This document shows positions 55,129 to 63,850 of a stretch of 64,000 nucleotides of DNA, in pieces (positions within the stretch are counted from its first letter, which is position 1; each line of letters begins with the position of its first letter). A program made the position numbers and the translations under genes. Origin of the DNA: F22 sp963668535 (GTDB lineage: Bacteria; Bacteroidota; Bacteroidia; Bacteroidales; Bacteroidaceae); contig OY764867.1 in NCBI GenBank assembly GCA_963668535.1, positions 1,736,001 through 1,800,000 on the forward strand, written 5' to 3'. Under the pieces are notes generated by a model. It saw only the letters and a list, made by a program, of their open reading frames with translations. It was not told the origin of the DNA and made no database searches.

Positions 55129-55440
55129 TTAATGATTAAACATGTCTTTGTGATAGAAATTAAGTATTTCGATTAGGTGTTTACGAGCCTCTACGGCTGG
55201 ACTGTCAGGATTAAGATCGATAGCGCATTGATAGTAATCAAGTGCTTGTTTAAATACACTTTTTTTACGATATGCATTACCAAGTAAAACGAAATATTCT
55301 GCAAGATCATTTTTTGCCTTATGAGATGGCATAACTTGCATCGCTTCTTGTAGTCGATTTACGATGACTTCTAAGCGCTTAATAGCGTCTTCTGTATTTC
55401 CAGTAGCTATTTGTCTCTTAATTTTTTCAACCTCTTCCAT
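55129..55440 (-). CDS. TPR protein, first gene of the oxidoreductase operon
   Basis: A 103-residue soluble helical protein. The start MEEVEKIKRQIATG is set by the -7 box at 55466-55473; the ATG at 55494 lies upstream of that box and is rejected. One clear tetratricopeptide repeat (LAEYFVLLGNAYRKKSVFKQALDYYQCAIDLNPDSP) is preceded by helices of related pattern. It lies 11 bases before the ferredoxin gene, so it is the leading gene of the operon and might assist assembly of the complex. This is an inference from position; the protein has no catalytic motif. Confidence 0.82.
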   Translation of the reverse strand: MEEVEKIKRQIATGNTEDAIKRLEVIVNRLQEAMQVMPSHKAKNDLAEYFVLLGNAYRKKSVFKQALDYYQCAIDLNPDSPAVEARKHLIEILNFYHKDMFNH

Positions 55441-55465
55441 AGTCTCTAATTTCCATACGCAGCTA

Positions 55466-55495
55466 CAAAGATAAGATTTTTTTGCACACAACAAA
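55466..55495 (-). promoter_or_regulatory. promoter of the 2-oxoacid oxidoreductase operon
   Basis: On the minus strand TTTG (55495-55492), 18 bases, then TATCTTTG (55473-55466), about 26 bases before the TPR start. Confidence 0.75.
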
Positions 55496-55499
55496 ATAG

Positions 55500-55557
55500 A
55501 AACAGGCTGTTTTTAAGGCTCCTGTAGTGACAGAAAAGCTTTAAAACAGCCTGTTAA
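55500..55557 (-). terminator. terminator of tkt-rpiB
   Basis: AACAGGCTGTTTTTAA pairs with TTAAAACAGCCTGTT (some mismatch inside), with AGCT-type inner pairs. It lies 40 bases after the rpiB stop and just upstream of the oxidoreductase promoter. Confidence 0.8.
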
Positions 55558-55596
55558 TTTTATACATTCACGTGTAATTGCTTACATATTGATACT

Positions 55597-56034
55597 TTAT
55601 TGCACTGGAATTTTGTCAATTCTCCTTTGATGACGTCCTCCTTCGTACGGACTATTAAAAAAGGTCGTTAATATTTCATTGACCTCATCTTCGTTGACAA
55701 AACGACCTGGCATGACCAAAATGTTTGCATCGTTGTGCAGACGAGCCAATTCTGCCAATTCTGGTTTCCAACAAAGAGCGGCACGAATGCCTTGATGTTT
55801 GTTCAAAGTCATAGCAATTCCATTTCCAGATCCACAAACAGCCACTCCGAGTTCGCACTCCTTATTTTCTACAGCTGTAGCAAGTGGGTGAGCAAAATCA
55901 GGATAGTCGCAACTTTCTGTATTGTTTGTGCCGAAGTCTACGACAGAATAATGACGTTCTTCAAGCCATTTTTTTGCATATTCTTTTGTGTTGTAACCAG
56001 CGTGGTCAGAGCACAGTCCTATTTTCTTTGTCAT
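55597..56034 (-). CDS. rpiB: ribose 5-phosphate isomerase B
   Basis: A 145-residue enzyme interconverting ribose 5-phosphate and ribulose 5-phosphate in the pentose phosphate pathway. Conserved RpiB/LacAB features: KIGLCSDHAGYNTKEY at the start, the catalytic Cys in AVCGSGNGIAMTLNKHQGIRAALC and the late HNDANILVMPGRF. Length is normal. It lies 26 bases after tkt on the same strand and is probably co-transcribed, giving a compact non-oxidative pentose phosphate unit. Confidence 0.96.
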   Translation of the reverse strand: MTKKIGLCSDHAGYNTKEYAKKWLEERHYSVVDFGTNNTESCDYPDFAHPLATAVENKECELGVAVCGSGNGIAMTLNKHQGIRAALCWKPELAELARLHNDANILVMPGRFVNEDEVNEILTTFFNSPYEGGRHQRRIDKIPVQ

Positions 56035-56060
56035 ACTTATATATGTGTCTACAGATTGTA

Positions 56061-58079
56061 TTACTTGTTCAAGTAATCTTTTACTTGTTTATACACGTTC
56101 TCTGCTGTAAATCCTAGCTTCTTATCAAGTACTGTGTAAGGTGCTGAGAAACCGAAAGAATCTAATCCCCAAATTTTTCCTTGTGCACCGACTAAGCCTT
56201 GAAGATTTACTGGAAGTCCAGCTGTTAGTCCAAATATTTTAGCATTTGTAGGAAGGATTTCTTCTTGATAGCTTGCATCTTGACTACGGAATAGGCCTTC
56301 AGAAGGTGCGCTAACGATGCGTATCTTGATGCCTTCTTCACGAAGCTTAGCGGCTCCAGCTACTAAAGTAGAGACTTCCGAACCACTTGCTACAAGAATG
56401 ACGTCAGGATTTTCATCGGCACCTGCGATAGTATATGCTCCTTTAGCAGCATTCTCGTATTGTGTCCCCTCTGGTAACATTGCTATATTTTGACGAGAAA
56501 AAATGAGTGCTGATGGAGTATCTATATTGTTCATAGCAAGTTTCCAAGCTATAGTTGTTTCTTCCGCATCTGCTGGTCGAAGAACAAGAGTCGAATTTTT
56601 GCCACTGTGGTTTTGTAGTTTTTCCATTAGGCGAATTTGTGCTTCTTGCTCAACTGGTTCATGTGTAGGGCCATCTTCTCCTACACGGAAAGCATCATGT
56701 GTCCAAATAAATTTAACTGGCACTTCCATTAATGCTGCCATACGAATAGCTGGCTTCATATAGTCACTGAAAACAAAGAACGTAGCACATGCTGGAATTA
56801 CTCCACCATGTAGAGCCATACCAATTGTACAACAAGCCATCGTTAACTCAGCAACTCCAGCTTGGAAGAATGCTCCTGAGAAATCTCCTTTGACCCAAGA
56901 TTTAGTTTTGTTTAAGAAACCATCTGTTTTATCAGAATTGGACAAGTCTGCTGACGCCACCACCATGTTCTCAACTTGTTCAGCAAGATGACCAAGAACA
57001 GTTGCTGATGCCACACGAGTAGCTACACCTGCTTTTTGTGTAATAGCTGTCCAATCTACTTCAGGTGCTTTTTTGCTAAAGAAATTTTCCAATTTCTTGG
57101 CTAACTCAGGATTTGCTGCAGCCCAATCTTTTTTGGCAACCTTTTTCTCAGCCATTAATGTTTCAAGCTCAGCTCTACGTTTGCTGTACAATTCAGCAAC
57201 TTCTGGGAAAACAACAAATGGATTTTCTGGATTACCACCTAGATTAGTTATGGTGTTTTTATATGCATCTCCTCCTAGAGGAGCTCCGTGTGTTGCAGTA
57301 CATGCTTCATATGAGGAATTGTCTGCTCGACGAGCACCTTTTCCCATTACTGTTTTACCTATAATTAAAGCAGGTCTGTCATTAATTAGCTTAGCTTCTT
57401 TAATGGCTTCACGGATAGAGTCTGGATCGTTCCCATTAATAGTCTTTACCCACCAGCCCCATGCTTCGTATTTTTTAGCAACATCTTCACTATTTACTTC
57501 TTCGGTCGTTGTAGATAGTTGTATATCATTGGAGTCATAGAACATAATCAAGTTATCCAAACCTAAAGTCCCAGCAATACGGCCAGCTCCTTGAGAAATT
57601 TCTTCTTGAATACCTCCATCTGAAATATATGCATAAATGGTTTGCCCCATGATGTCTTGTCCAAACTTACTCGCTAAAAATTTAGCCGCCATTGCAGCAC
57701 CAACTGCAAAAGTATGTCCTTGTCCAAGTGGTCCACTTGTGTTTTCAATTCCACGTGCAACATCTACTTCGGGATGTCCAGGTGTTACAGAACCCCATTG
57801 ACGAAATTGTGCAAGTTCTTCTAATGTGAATTTACCAGTCAACGCTAGCTGGCTGTATAGCATAGGAGACATATGACCTGGATCTAAAAAGAAGCGATCA
57901 CGTCCTTCCCAATGTGGATTGCAGGGATCATAAATTAAAAATTCAGAGAAAAGGACATTGACGAAGTCAGCTCCACCCATTGCACCACCAGGGTGTCCAG
58001 AGTTTGCTTTTTCAACCATTGATGCAGCGAGAATACGGATATTGTCTGCTGCGCGATTCATGAGGTTACTGCTATTCAT
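56061..58079 (-). CDS. tkt: transketolase
   Basis: A 672-residue thiamine diphosphate enzyme exchanging two-carbon units between sugar phosphates. It shows KANSGHPGGAMGGADF, GPLGQGHTFAVGAAMA, the TPP/metal segment YISDGGIQEEISQGAGRIAGTLGLDNLIMFYDSNDIQLS, and the pyrimidine-domain sequence FIWTHDAFRVGEDGPTHEPVEQ. Length is normal. The -7 box at 58116-58123 is its own promoter, so the IS element upstream does not separate it from its start signals. It heads the tkt-rpiB pair. Confidence 0.97.
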   Translation of the reverse strand: MNSSNLMNRAADNIRILAASMVEKANSGHPGGAMGGADFVNVLFSEFLIYDPCNPHWEGRDRFFLDPGHMSPMLYSQLALTGKFTLEELAQFRQWGSVTPGHPEVDVARGIENTSGPLGQGHTFAVGAAMAAKFLASKFGQDIMGQTIYAYISDGGIQEEISQGAGRIAGTLGLDNLIMFYDSNDIQLSTTTEEVNSEDVAKKYEAWGWWVKTINGNDPDSIREAIKEAKLINDRPALIIGKTVMGKGARRADNSSYEACTATHGAPLGGDAYKNTITNLGGNPENPFVVFPEVAELYSKRRAELETLMAEKKVAKKDWAAANPELAKKLENFFSKKAPEVDWTAITQKAGVATRVASATVLGHLAEQVENMVVASADLSNSDKTDGFLNKTKSWVKGDFSGAFFQAGVAELTMACCTIGMALHGGVIPACATFFVFSDYMKPAIRMAALMEVPVKFIWTHDAFRVGEDGPTHEPVEQEAQIRLMEKLQNHSGKNSTLVLRPADAEETTIAWKLAMNNIDTPSALIFSRQNIAMLPEGTQYENAAKGAYTIAGADENPDVILVASGSEVSTLVAGAAKLREEGIKIRIVSAPSEGLFRSQDASYQEEILPTNAKIFGLTAGLPVNLQGLVGAQGKIWGLDSFGFSAPYTVLDKKLGFTAENVYKQVKDYLNK

Positions 58080-58115
58080 ACGATAGGTATTATTACTGTT
58101 TTAGTTTGTTTGCTG

Positions 58116-58123
58116 CAAAGATA
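58116..58123 (-). promoter_or_regulatory. promoter -7 box of tkt
   Basis: CAAAGATA on the plus strand reads TATCTTTG on the minus strand, 36 bases upstream of the start. Confidence 0.6.
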
Positions 58124-58369
58124 CGAATTTTCTAGGAATACTTGATTAGTCCTCTTTGTCATTTTAGTAGTCTTAACGTCCTGAGGTGTTTTTGCTCTAT
58201 TTCTTTGTGTGTAAGTTGTACAGCATGTTTAAGGTCTTATTCCCATAACTAATAATCTACAGGTCTATTATTTTTTACATGTGTACTACAAGAAGATGAA
58301 AAAGTTAAATAAAAAAAAGAGTGTGCACAATTTGAAGTGACCCCGAAAAGTTGGACGTTAAATTAAACG

Positions 58370-59161
58370 TTAATAATTAAGACCTCTATAGTATTGAGCT
58401 CGGTATTGTACCGGGCTCATTCCTTTTAATCTAAGTTTTATTCTTTTCGTATTATACCAAATTATGTATTCCTTAAGTTCAGCCTCAAAGCTGTCCATAC
58501 TATCGAAATGGTTTACATACAACAATTCATTCTTCATCAGTCCAAAGAAGTTCTCCATCATAGAGTTGTCTAAGCAGTTTCCTTTGCGGGACATACTTTG
58601 TACAACACCATTATCATTCAGCATCTTTTGATATTGCGTATGTTGGTAATGCCATCCTTGATCTGAGTGAATCAATAGACCATTAAGATTCTTATGCTGT
58701 TTAAATGCCTTTTTAAGCATATCCGTAACCATTTTTAGGTTGGGGCTGCGGGTAATTGTATATGTTATTATCTCTCCATTGTACATGTCGAGTATTGGAG
58801 ATATATACAGCTTCTCATCCTTGATGCAGACTTGCGACACATCTGTAGTCCATTTCTGGTTTGGTCTTTCTGCTAAGAAATTTCTATCAATGATATTTGG
58901 TGCAATCTTTCCTGTCTGACCCTTGTAAGAATGATAGTGACGTTTCTTTCGCTTTGCTTTTAGTCCCATTTGAGACATCAGTTTCTGCACTGTCTTATGA
59001 TTGATGTTGCAGCCTTCATTGCGCATGGATAAACAGATTCTTCTATACCCATAACGACCTTTGCTGTCATCATATATTGTTTTAATACGCTTTCTTGTAT
59101 CATCATAGCCATCACTGTCCTTCAGACGTGATAGATGGTAATAGAATACGGAGCGAGCCAT
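58370..59161 (-). CDS. IS3-family transposase OrfB (DDE integrase core)
   Basis: At least 263 residues from the first ATG (MARSVFYYHLSRLKD). The frame is open upstream to the slippery site near 59275, so the natural product is the OrfAB fusion made by -1 frameshifting. It contains an HTH_21 region and the rve integrase core with catalytic acidic residues: D in TTDVSQVC, D in IHSDQGWHY and E in ENFFGLMKNELLY. The intact triad and length indicate a potentially active transposase. An ATG in this frame would also allow independent OrfB synthesis. Confidence 0.93.
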   Translation of the reverse strand: MARSVFYYHLSRLKDSDGYDDTRKRIKTIYDDSKGRYGYRRICLSMRNEGCNINHKTVQKLMSQMGLKAKRKKRHYHSYKGQTGKIAPNIIDRNFLAERPNQKWTTDVSQVCIKDEKLYISPILDMYNGEIITYTITRSPNLKMVTDMLKKAFKQHKNLNGLLIHSDQGWHYQHTQYQKMLNDNGVVQSMSRKGNCLDNSMMENFFGLMKNELLYVNHFDSMDSFEAELKEYIIWYNTKRIKLRLKGMSPVQYRAQYYRGLNY

Positions 59162-59205
59162 CTTTACCTTCCCGAGAATACTCTCAAGAAAGAATCCTTC
59201 CTGCC

Positions 59206-59745
59206 TTAGTTCTTCGATGGTCCGTGCCCAATCTCGCGTAGTCGGGCTTTCCTTTCTTCTACTAAGGCTCTCACTTTTTTTAGCAGTGCCACCTCTAAGC
59301 GCAAATCCTCGTTTTCTTTCTTGAGTCTTTCCAGCTCAGTCAGTGGCTTTATATTCTTTTTTGGTCTTCCCATACCTGTAGGTCTGCCACGCTTTTTACA
59401 TTTACTTAGTGCATCTATGCCCTCTGTGCGCATCGTCTTTAACCATACACTTATCTGTTGAGAACTTGCACCATACTTTAACGAAGCTGCATGCAAAGTT
59501 ATATGGTTTTCTTCTATATCAAGAACAATTTTGCGCTTTAATGCATAGTCAGCCCTAATATTAGGCAGTTTTTGCAAGCCTAATATTCCTTCTTTTTGAT
59601 AGCGTGACCATAAGACTTTTAGTCGCTGTTCACCTATTCCGTAGTTCCTATGGATAGAAGAAAAGGATATTCCATCTTCTAACATGTGCATATACCGAAG
59701 GCAATCTGATGGGGTATGTTTCTTTCTTGCTTTCTTTTTAATCAT
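59206..59745 (-). CDS. IS3-family transposase OrfA (double helix-turn-helix)
   Basis: A 179-residue DNA-binding protein, long for OrfA and typical of the IS150 group. Two HTH units (CLRYMHMLEDGISFSSIHRNYGIGEQRLKVLWSRY and IEENHITLHAASLKYGASSQQISVWLKTM) are followed by a Lys/Arg linker and a leucine-zipper-like end (LTELERLKKENEDLRLEVALLKKV). The codons CTA AAA AAA GTG near the end form the slippery A7G, where -1 slippage joins it to OrfB. Confidence 0.92.
   Translation of the reverse strand: MIKKKARKKHTPSDCLRYMHMLEDGISFSSIHRNYGIGEQRLKVLWSRYQKEGILGLQKLPNIRADYALKRKIVLDIEENHITLHAASLKYGASSQQISVWLKTMRTEGIDALSKCKKRGRPTGMGRPKKNIKPLTELERLKKENEDLRLEVALLKKVRALVEERKARLREIGHGPSKN
59275..59281 (-). promoter_or_regulatory. 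programmed -1 frameshift slippery site (A7G)
   Basis: Seven T on the plus strand (A7 then G on the minus strand) inside orfA at the codons for Lys-Lys-Val. After a -1 slip the frame reads SESLSRRKESPTTRDWARTIEELRQ... without a stop into OrfB, ending in the MARSVFYYH segment. This is the standard IS3 arrangement for making OrfAB. Confidence 0.88.
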
Positions 59746-59831
59746 AATAAACCCCGAAAGTTTTTTGTCTAACTTTCGGGGTTCATATCAATTACGTGCA
59801 CACTCTTTTATGGTAACAATTTATCTGTACC

Positions 59832-60989
59832 TTAAGCATCAAGACGACGTGAACCGTTGCCGATTACTACATCATATACTTTAGGCTCTTTCCCAAATTT
59901 TTCAGTGAAATCTGTTTTTGCTCTTTTAATAAATAGAGGATAAAGTTCTTCTTTTACAAGGTTAATGGTACAACCACCAAAACCTCCACCCATAACACGA
60001 GATCCTGTAACACCACAGTCACGAGCAATGTCATTCAAGAAGTCCAACTCTTCACAACTTACTTCATAAAGTTTACTCATTCCATGGTGAGTTTCATACA
60101 TCTTCTCACCTACAGTTTCGTAATCACCTTTTTCCAATGCATCACATACATCTAGTACACGTTGGATTTCTTCTATAACGTATTCTGCACGCATATAGTC
60201 TTCTTCAGAAACCTTACCTTTAACTTCTTCAAGCATAGTTAAATCAGCATCACGTAGAAATTCTACATTAGGATGAGTTTCTTGCATTGCTTTTACAACA
60301 TTTTCACAGCTTTCGCGACGCTTGTTATATGCCGATGAAGCTAGTTCATGTTTCACAACAGAATCAATGAGTACTAGTTTATATCCTTCTGGATTGAAAG
60401 GGTAGTATTTATATTCAAGAGAACGGCAATCTAGTCGCATTAAGCTACCTTCTTTGCCAAATACACTTGCAAATTGATCCATGATTCCACAATTAACACC
60501 ACAATAATTATGTTCTGTTGATTGTCCGACACGTGCAAGATCAAATTTATCTATCTTATTTTCACCAAATAGTTCATTAATAGCGTAAGCATATGTACTT
60601 TCAAGTGCTGCTGATGAAGACATTCCAGCACCAAGTGGTACATCACCAGCAAATGCTGTATCAAATCCTTTTACATCTACTCCACGTTTGATCATTTCAC
60701 GGCAAACACCAAAGATATAACGTGCCCAGCTTGCAGATGGAGCATCTTCTTCGTTCAAACCAAATTCTACATAATCTTTCAAGTCAATAGAATAAGCACG
60801 TACTTTATCAGTTCCGTTTGGCTTAATTTCTGCAATCATTCCCTTGTCTACTGCACCTGGGAATACGAATCCGCCATTATAATCTGTGTGTTCTCCAATT
60901 AAGTTGATACGGCCTGGTGAAGCATATACTGTACCTTCTGCGCCATCAAAGTGCTTTTTGAATCGGTTTCTTACATCTTGTCTAAACAT
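59832..60989 (-). CDS. galK: galactokinase
   Basis: A 385-residue GHMP kinase phosphorylating galactose at C1, the first committed step of the Leloir pathway. It starts MFRQDVRNRFKKHF. Family motifs: GRINLIGEHTDYNGGFVFPGAV (sugar binding), VPLGAGMSSSAALESTYAY (ATP-binding glycine-rich loop), CGIMDQFAS with the catalytic Asp region, and SRVMGGGFGGCTINLV. Length is normal. It lies downstream of the permease and galM but behind their terminator, so it may have its own promoter, although I see no clear box. An IS element ends 30 bases past its stop. Confidence 0.96.
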   Translation of the reverse strand: MFRQDVRNRFKKHFDGAEGTVYASPGRINLIGEHTDYNGGFVFPGAVDKGMIAEIKPNGTDKVRAYSIDLKDYVEFGLNEEDAPSASWARYIFGVCREMIKRGVDVKGFDTAFAGDVPLGAGMSSSAALESTYAYAINELFGENKIDKFDLARVGQSTEHNYCGVNCGIMDQFASVFGKEGSLMRLDCRSLEYKYYPFNPEGYKLVLIDSVVKHELASSAYNKRRESCENVVKAMQETHPNVEFLRDADLTMLEEVKGKVSEEDYMRAEYVIEEIQRVLDVCDALEKGDYETVGEKMYETHHGMSKLYEVSCEELDFLNDIARDCGVTGSRVMGGGFGGCTINLVKEELYPLFIKRAKTDFTEKFGKEPKVYDVVIGNGSRRLDA

Positions 60990-61134
60990 TGTATTTGATT
61001 TTTAGAATGAATAAATTTGTTGTATTAGACTCGGTGATTGATGTGAATATAGGGCAATGTATAATTTGTTATGTCGCTAATTTTCAGATGCAATCTTGTG
61101 GAGTCATGTTATATTTGTGTGTAAAGTTAAAAAA

Positions 61135-61180
61135 CATCAGTCTACTACAAGAATAAACTTAGTAGTAGACTGATGAATAA
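61135..61180 (-). terminator. terminator of the sugar permease gene
   Basis: CATCAGTCTACTAC (61135-61148) pairs with GTAGTAGACTGATG (61162-61175). On the minus strand the tail reads TTTTTTAAC. It separates galK from the upstream genes. Confidence 0.88.
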
Positions 61181-61186
61181 TGTGTA

Positions 61187-62503
61187 TTATTCTACAGGAA
61201 TGTCTTTGTTGACGTTATGACAACCTGCAATAGCGTACCAAAGTAGGTAAGCTAAAGAAGCGACAATAACCCAGTAACTTGCCAAATAATTTGCAGTGAT
61301 ATCTGCAACTGCACCTTGAATTAGTGGGAGAATACCACCACCACACACCATGATCATAAAGATACCTGATGCCATAGATGTGTATTTACCAAGGCCTTCA
61401 ACTGCAAGGTTAAAGATTCCGCCCCACATAATTGATGTACAAAGGCCACAGAGTGCAAACATCATTACATTTAAAGGAACTTTAGCCATACCAAATCCAA
61501 TAGATGCACCACCTTGGAATACAGGCATTGACACCATTGTTGCTCCAAGTGGAGCAAAGATTCCAATAAGGATAAAGATGATACCAAGAGATGATACACC
61601 TAGAAGTTGAGTTTTTGCAGAGAATTTGCTGCCCAAGAAACCACCACAAAGACGACCTATCAACATTAAGAACCAATAAGTTCCTACGATAGATCCTGCT
61701 GTTGCAGCGTCAATACCTAGACCTTTAGCCCCTTCGGAATCAACTGGATTGGTCAAAAGAAGATTGATAAAGTTAGGGATACCTACTTCAATACCTACAT
61801 AAAGAAAGATTGCGATAATACCGAAGATAAAGTGACGGAAAGAAAGTGGTGAGTGTGTATCTTTTTCTTTTGTCTTATTTGCATCAAGGAATGGTTCTGG
61901 AATGGCCATCAACCACAATACAAGGAATGCTGCTGCAAAGATAGCCATAGCAATCCAAAGTGCAGGAGCAGCTTGTGAGATCTTAGCTTCTTTTACGTTG
62001 CTACCAATCAAATATCCTACGAAAACAGGAACGATTGTTGCAGACAACGAGTTTAATGAACCACCAAATTGAATGAGTTGGTTACCTCGTTTGCCACCAC
62101 CAGCAAGGGTGTTCAACATAGGGTTTACCACAGAGTTCAATAAACACATTGAGAAACCAGAGATGAAACATCCAATTAAGTATACGGTAAATGTACTATC
62201 ACCAAAGCTACTTGATAAGTACTGAATACCAACTCCAGCAAAACCAATAGCAACAGCAATCAGTGCAGTAAATTTATATCCTTTTTTCTGAAGAAGAATA
62301 CCTGCTGGCCATCCCATGAAGAAATAGGCAATAAAGTTAGCCGCATTTCCCAACTGACTCATCCAGTTTGGTACAGAAAATTGATTTTTAACGATCACAC
62401 CGATTGGGTTGGTTAGACCTGTTACAAATGATATCATCGCAAACAATGCGAACATCATAATAATAGGAAGAAGGTAATTCTTCTTGTTGTCAGTACTTGT
62501 CAT
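61187..62503 (-). CDS. sugar MFS transporter (FHS family, glucose/galactose permease type)
   Basis: A 438-residue inner-membrane protein with about 12 predicted helices. The start MTSTDNKKNYLLPIIMMF is preferred; the ATG at 62626 would overlap galM by 68 bases and add a polar basic leader. FHS/GluP-type features: MSFVTGLTNPIGVIVKNQF-like first loop, QLGNAANFIAYFFMGWPAGILLQKKGYK and GGKRGNQLIQFGGSLNSLSATIVPVFVGYLI. Members take up glucose, galactose or fucose with protons. Its place between galM and galK points to galactose or glucose. Confidence 0.92.
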   Translation of the reverse strand: MTSTDNKKNYLLPIIMMFALFAMISFVTGLTNPIGVIVKNQFSVPNWMSQLGNAANFIAYFFMGWPAGILLQKKGYKFTALIAVAIGFAGVGIQYLSSSFGDSTFTVYLIGCFISGFSMCLLNSVVNPMLNTLAGGGKRGNQLIQFGGSLNSLSATIVPVFVGYLIGSNVKEAKISQAAPALWIAMAIFAAAFLVLWLMAIPEPFLDANKTKEKDTHSPLSFRHFIFGIIAIFLYVGIEVGIPNFINLLLTNPVDSEGAKGLGIDAATAGSIVGTYWFLMLIGRLCGGFLGSKFSAKTQLLGVSSLGIIFILIGIFAPLGATMVSMPVFQGGASIGFGMAKVPLNVMMFALCGLCTSIMWGGIFNLAVEGLGKYTSMASGIFMIMVCGGGILPLIQGAVADITANYLASYWVIVASLAYLLWYAIAGCHNVNKDIPVE

Positions 62504-62558
62504 TGTAAAAATAGGTTTTGTTATTAAGGTATTTTGTTTTTTGTAAATCCTTTTAAAA

Positions 62559-63680
62559 CTACATATCTTCTTCTTCCTCGTCTGCGTCAGTGTAGAAGTT
62601 GTAGATTGTTGTTTGTTCATAAACACCTTCAGGTGTCAATACAGCGCTGGGGAAATATCCCTTATTAGGTGTGTCAGGAAAACATTGAGCTTCAAAGCAT
62701 ATTGCACTACGCTTAGGGAATGTTGCTCCATGTGATCCGCTAAAACCGTTTAGCCAGTTACCTGTGTACAGTTGTACACCTGGTTCTGTTGTGTATACTT
62801 CCATAATACGACCTGATTTAGGGTCTTTGCAAGAAGCTGCGTAGCTTAGTTCTCCCCACTGTCCTTTATCAAGCACATAATTGTGGTCATAGCCTGCTCC
62901 AAATTGCAGTTGTTCAAAGTCTGCATCTATACGATCGCCCACAACTTGTGGTGTGCGAAAATCCATAGGTGTACCTGAAACCGTTGCAATTTCTCCAGTA
63001 GGGATAGATGTACTATCTATTGGAGTGTAGAAACTAGCGTTTATTTCTACAATATTGTCTTCAATACTTGGGGTTGGATTAGCCACACCTGCCAAATTAA
63101 AGAAACCGTGATTAGTCAGATTCACGATAGTTGTTTTATCTGTTGTTGCTTCATATTCAATAATGAAAGCATTCGCTTCTTCAGATAAGCTATATGTGAT
63201 TTTCACATCAAGAGTACCAGGAAAGCCTTCTTCCATATCTTGAGACTGATACTTCATAACGACTGTTTTCTCATCGGTTTGTTCAGCATCCCATACGCGA
63301 GCATGAAAACCTGTCGGACCACCGTGAAGATGGTTCGGACCGTTATTTGTTGCAAGCTTATACGTATCCCCGTTTAGAGTGAATTCACCTTTACAGATAC
63401 GATTTGCATATCGTCCAATTGTCGTACTTAAGAACGGCTCTGGACTGTTTACTAAACTTTTAATATCGCTATGTGACAAAACTACGTTAGACACTTTTCC
63501 ATCGCGATCTGGAACCATGATAGCAAGTACAGCTCCGCCATAATTTGAAACTGCAACCTCCATACCAAGCTTATTTCTCAATATAAAAAGGTCTGTCTGT
63601 TTGTCGTCAATTTTTGTCTGAAAATCTTGACGTTTGAGATGTGCAAGATTCTCTAGTGTTGTGGTGTTGTTCATAATCAT
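62559..63680 (-). CDS. galM: aldose 1-epimerase (mutarotase)
   Basis: A 373-residue enzyme (from MIMNNTTTLENL) interconverting alpha and beta anomers of galactose and glucose. An ATG at 63704 is eight codons upstream; 63674 is a third option. Hallmarks: LSHSDIKSLVNSPEPFLSTTIGRYANRI, NGPNHLHGGPTGFHARVWD (catalytic His), LTNHGFFNLAG (second His), GAGYDHNYVLD and CFEAQCFPDTPN (catalytic Glu). Length is normal with an acidic DEEEED tail. It is the first gene of a galM-permease unit and is divergent from the mannose-6-phosphate isomerase gene. Confidence 0.95.
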   Translation of the reverse strand: MIMNNTTTLENLAHLKRQDFQTKIDDKQTDLFILRNKLGMEVAVSNYGGAVLAIMVPDRDGKVSNVVLSHSDIKSLVNSPEPFLSTTIGRYANRICKGEFTLNGDTYKLATNNGPNHLHGGPTGFHARVWDAEQTDEKTVVMKYQSQDMEEGFPGTLDVKITYSLSEEANAFIIEYEATTDKTTIVNLTNHGFFNLAGVANPTPSIEDNIVEINASFYTPIDSTSIPTGEIATVSGTPMDFRTPQVVGDRIDADFEQLQFGAGYDHNYVLDKGQWGELSYAASCKDPKSGRIMEVYTTEPGVQLYTGNWLNGFSGSHGATFPKRSAICFEAQCFPDTPNKGYFPSAVLTPEGVYEQTTIYNFYTDADEEEEDM

Positions 63681-63772
63681 TGAGGATTTTTTTATGTTAT
63701 GCAAATAACGTGATTTTATCTGGTGTAGCGAAATAATTAGACTTAAAATCTTGCTTCAATTAGTTTTTTTTG

Positions 63773-63780
63773 TATTTTTG
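63773..63780 (+). promoter_or_regulatory. promoter -7 box of manA
   Basis: TATTTTTG, 70 bases before the manA start, with TTGC at 63751-63754 as a possible -33 element (18-base spacing). Confidence 0.6.
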
Positions 63781-63850
63781 TGTCACCGAATTATTCGTTC
63801 GGAAACAAGGTTACGATATTAAATAAAGTCTAAAACCCATTTAACAAATC

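Larger units (their letters stand above)
58322..59802 (-). mobile_element. IS3-family insertion sequence, IS150 type
   Basis: About 1.48 kb. Ends are placed at TGTGCAC / GTGCACA, with imperfect terminal inverted repeats about 35 bases long that include TGACCCCGAAAAGTTGGAC at the left and the complement of TGAACCCCGAAAGTTAGAC at the right. AAAAGAG and CTCTTTT extend the symmetry seven bases further out, so the exact ends are uncertain; no target duplication is evident. Two overlapping ORFs read leftward with an A7G slippery signal between them. All DDE residues are kept, so the element looks intact. It lies 30 bases 3' of galK. Confidence 0.92.
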
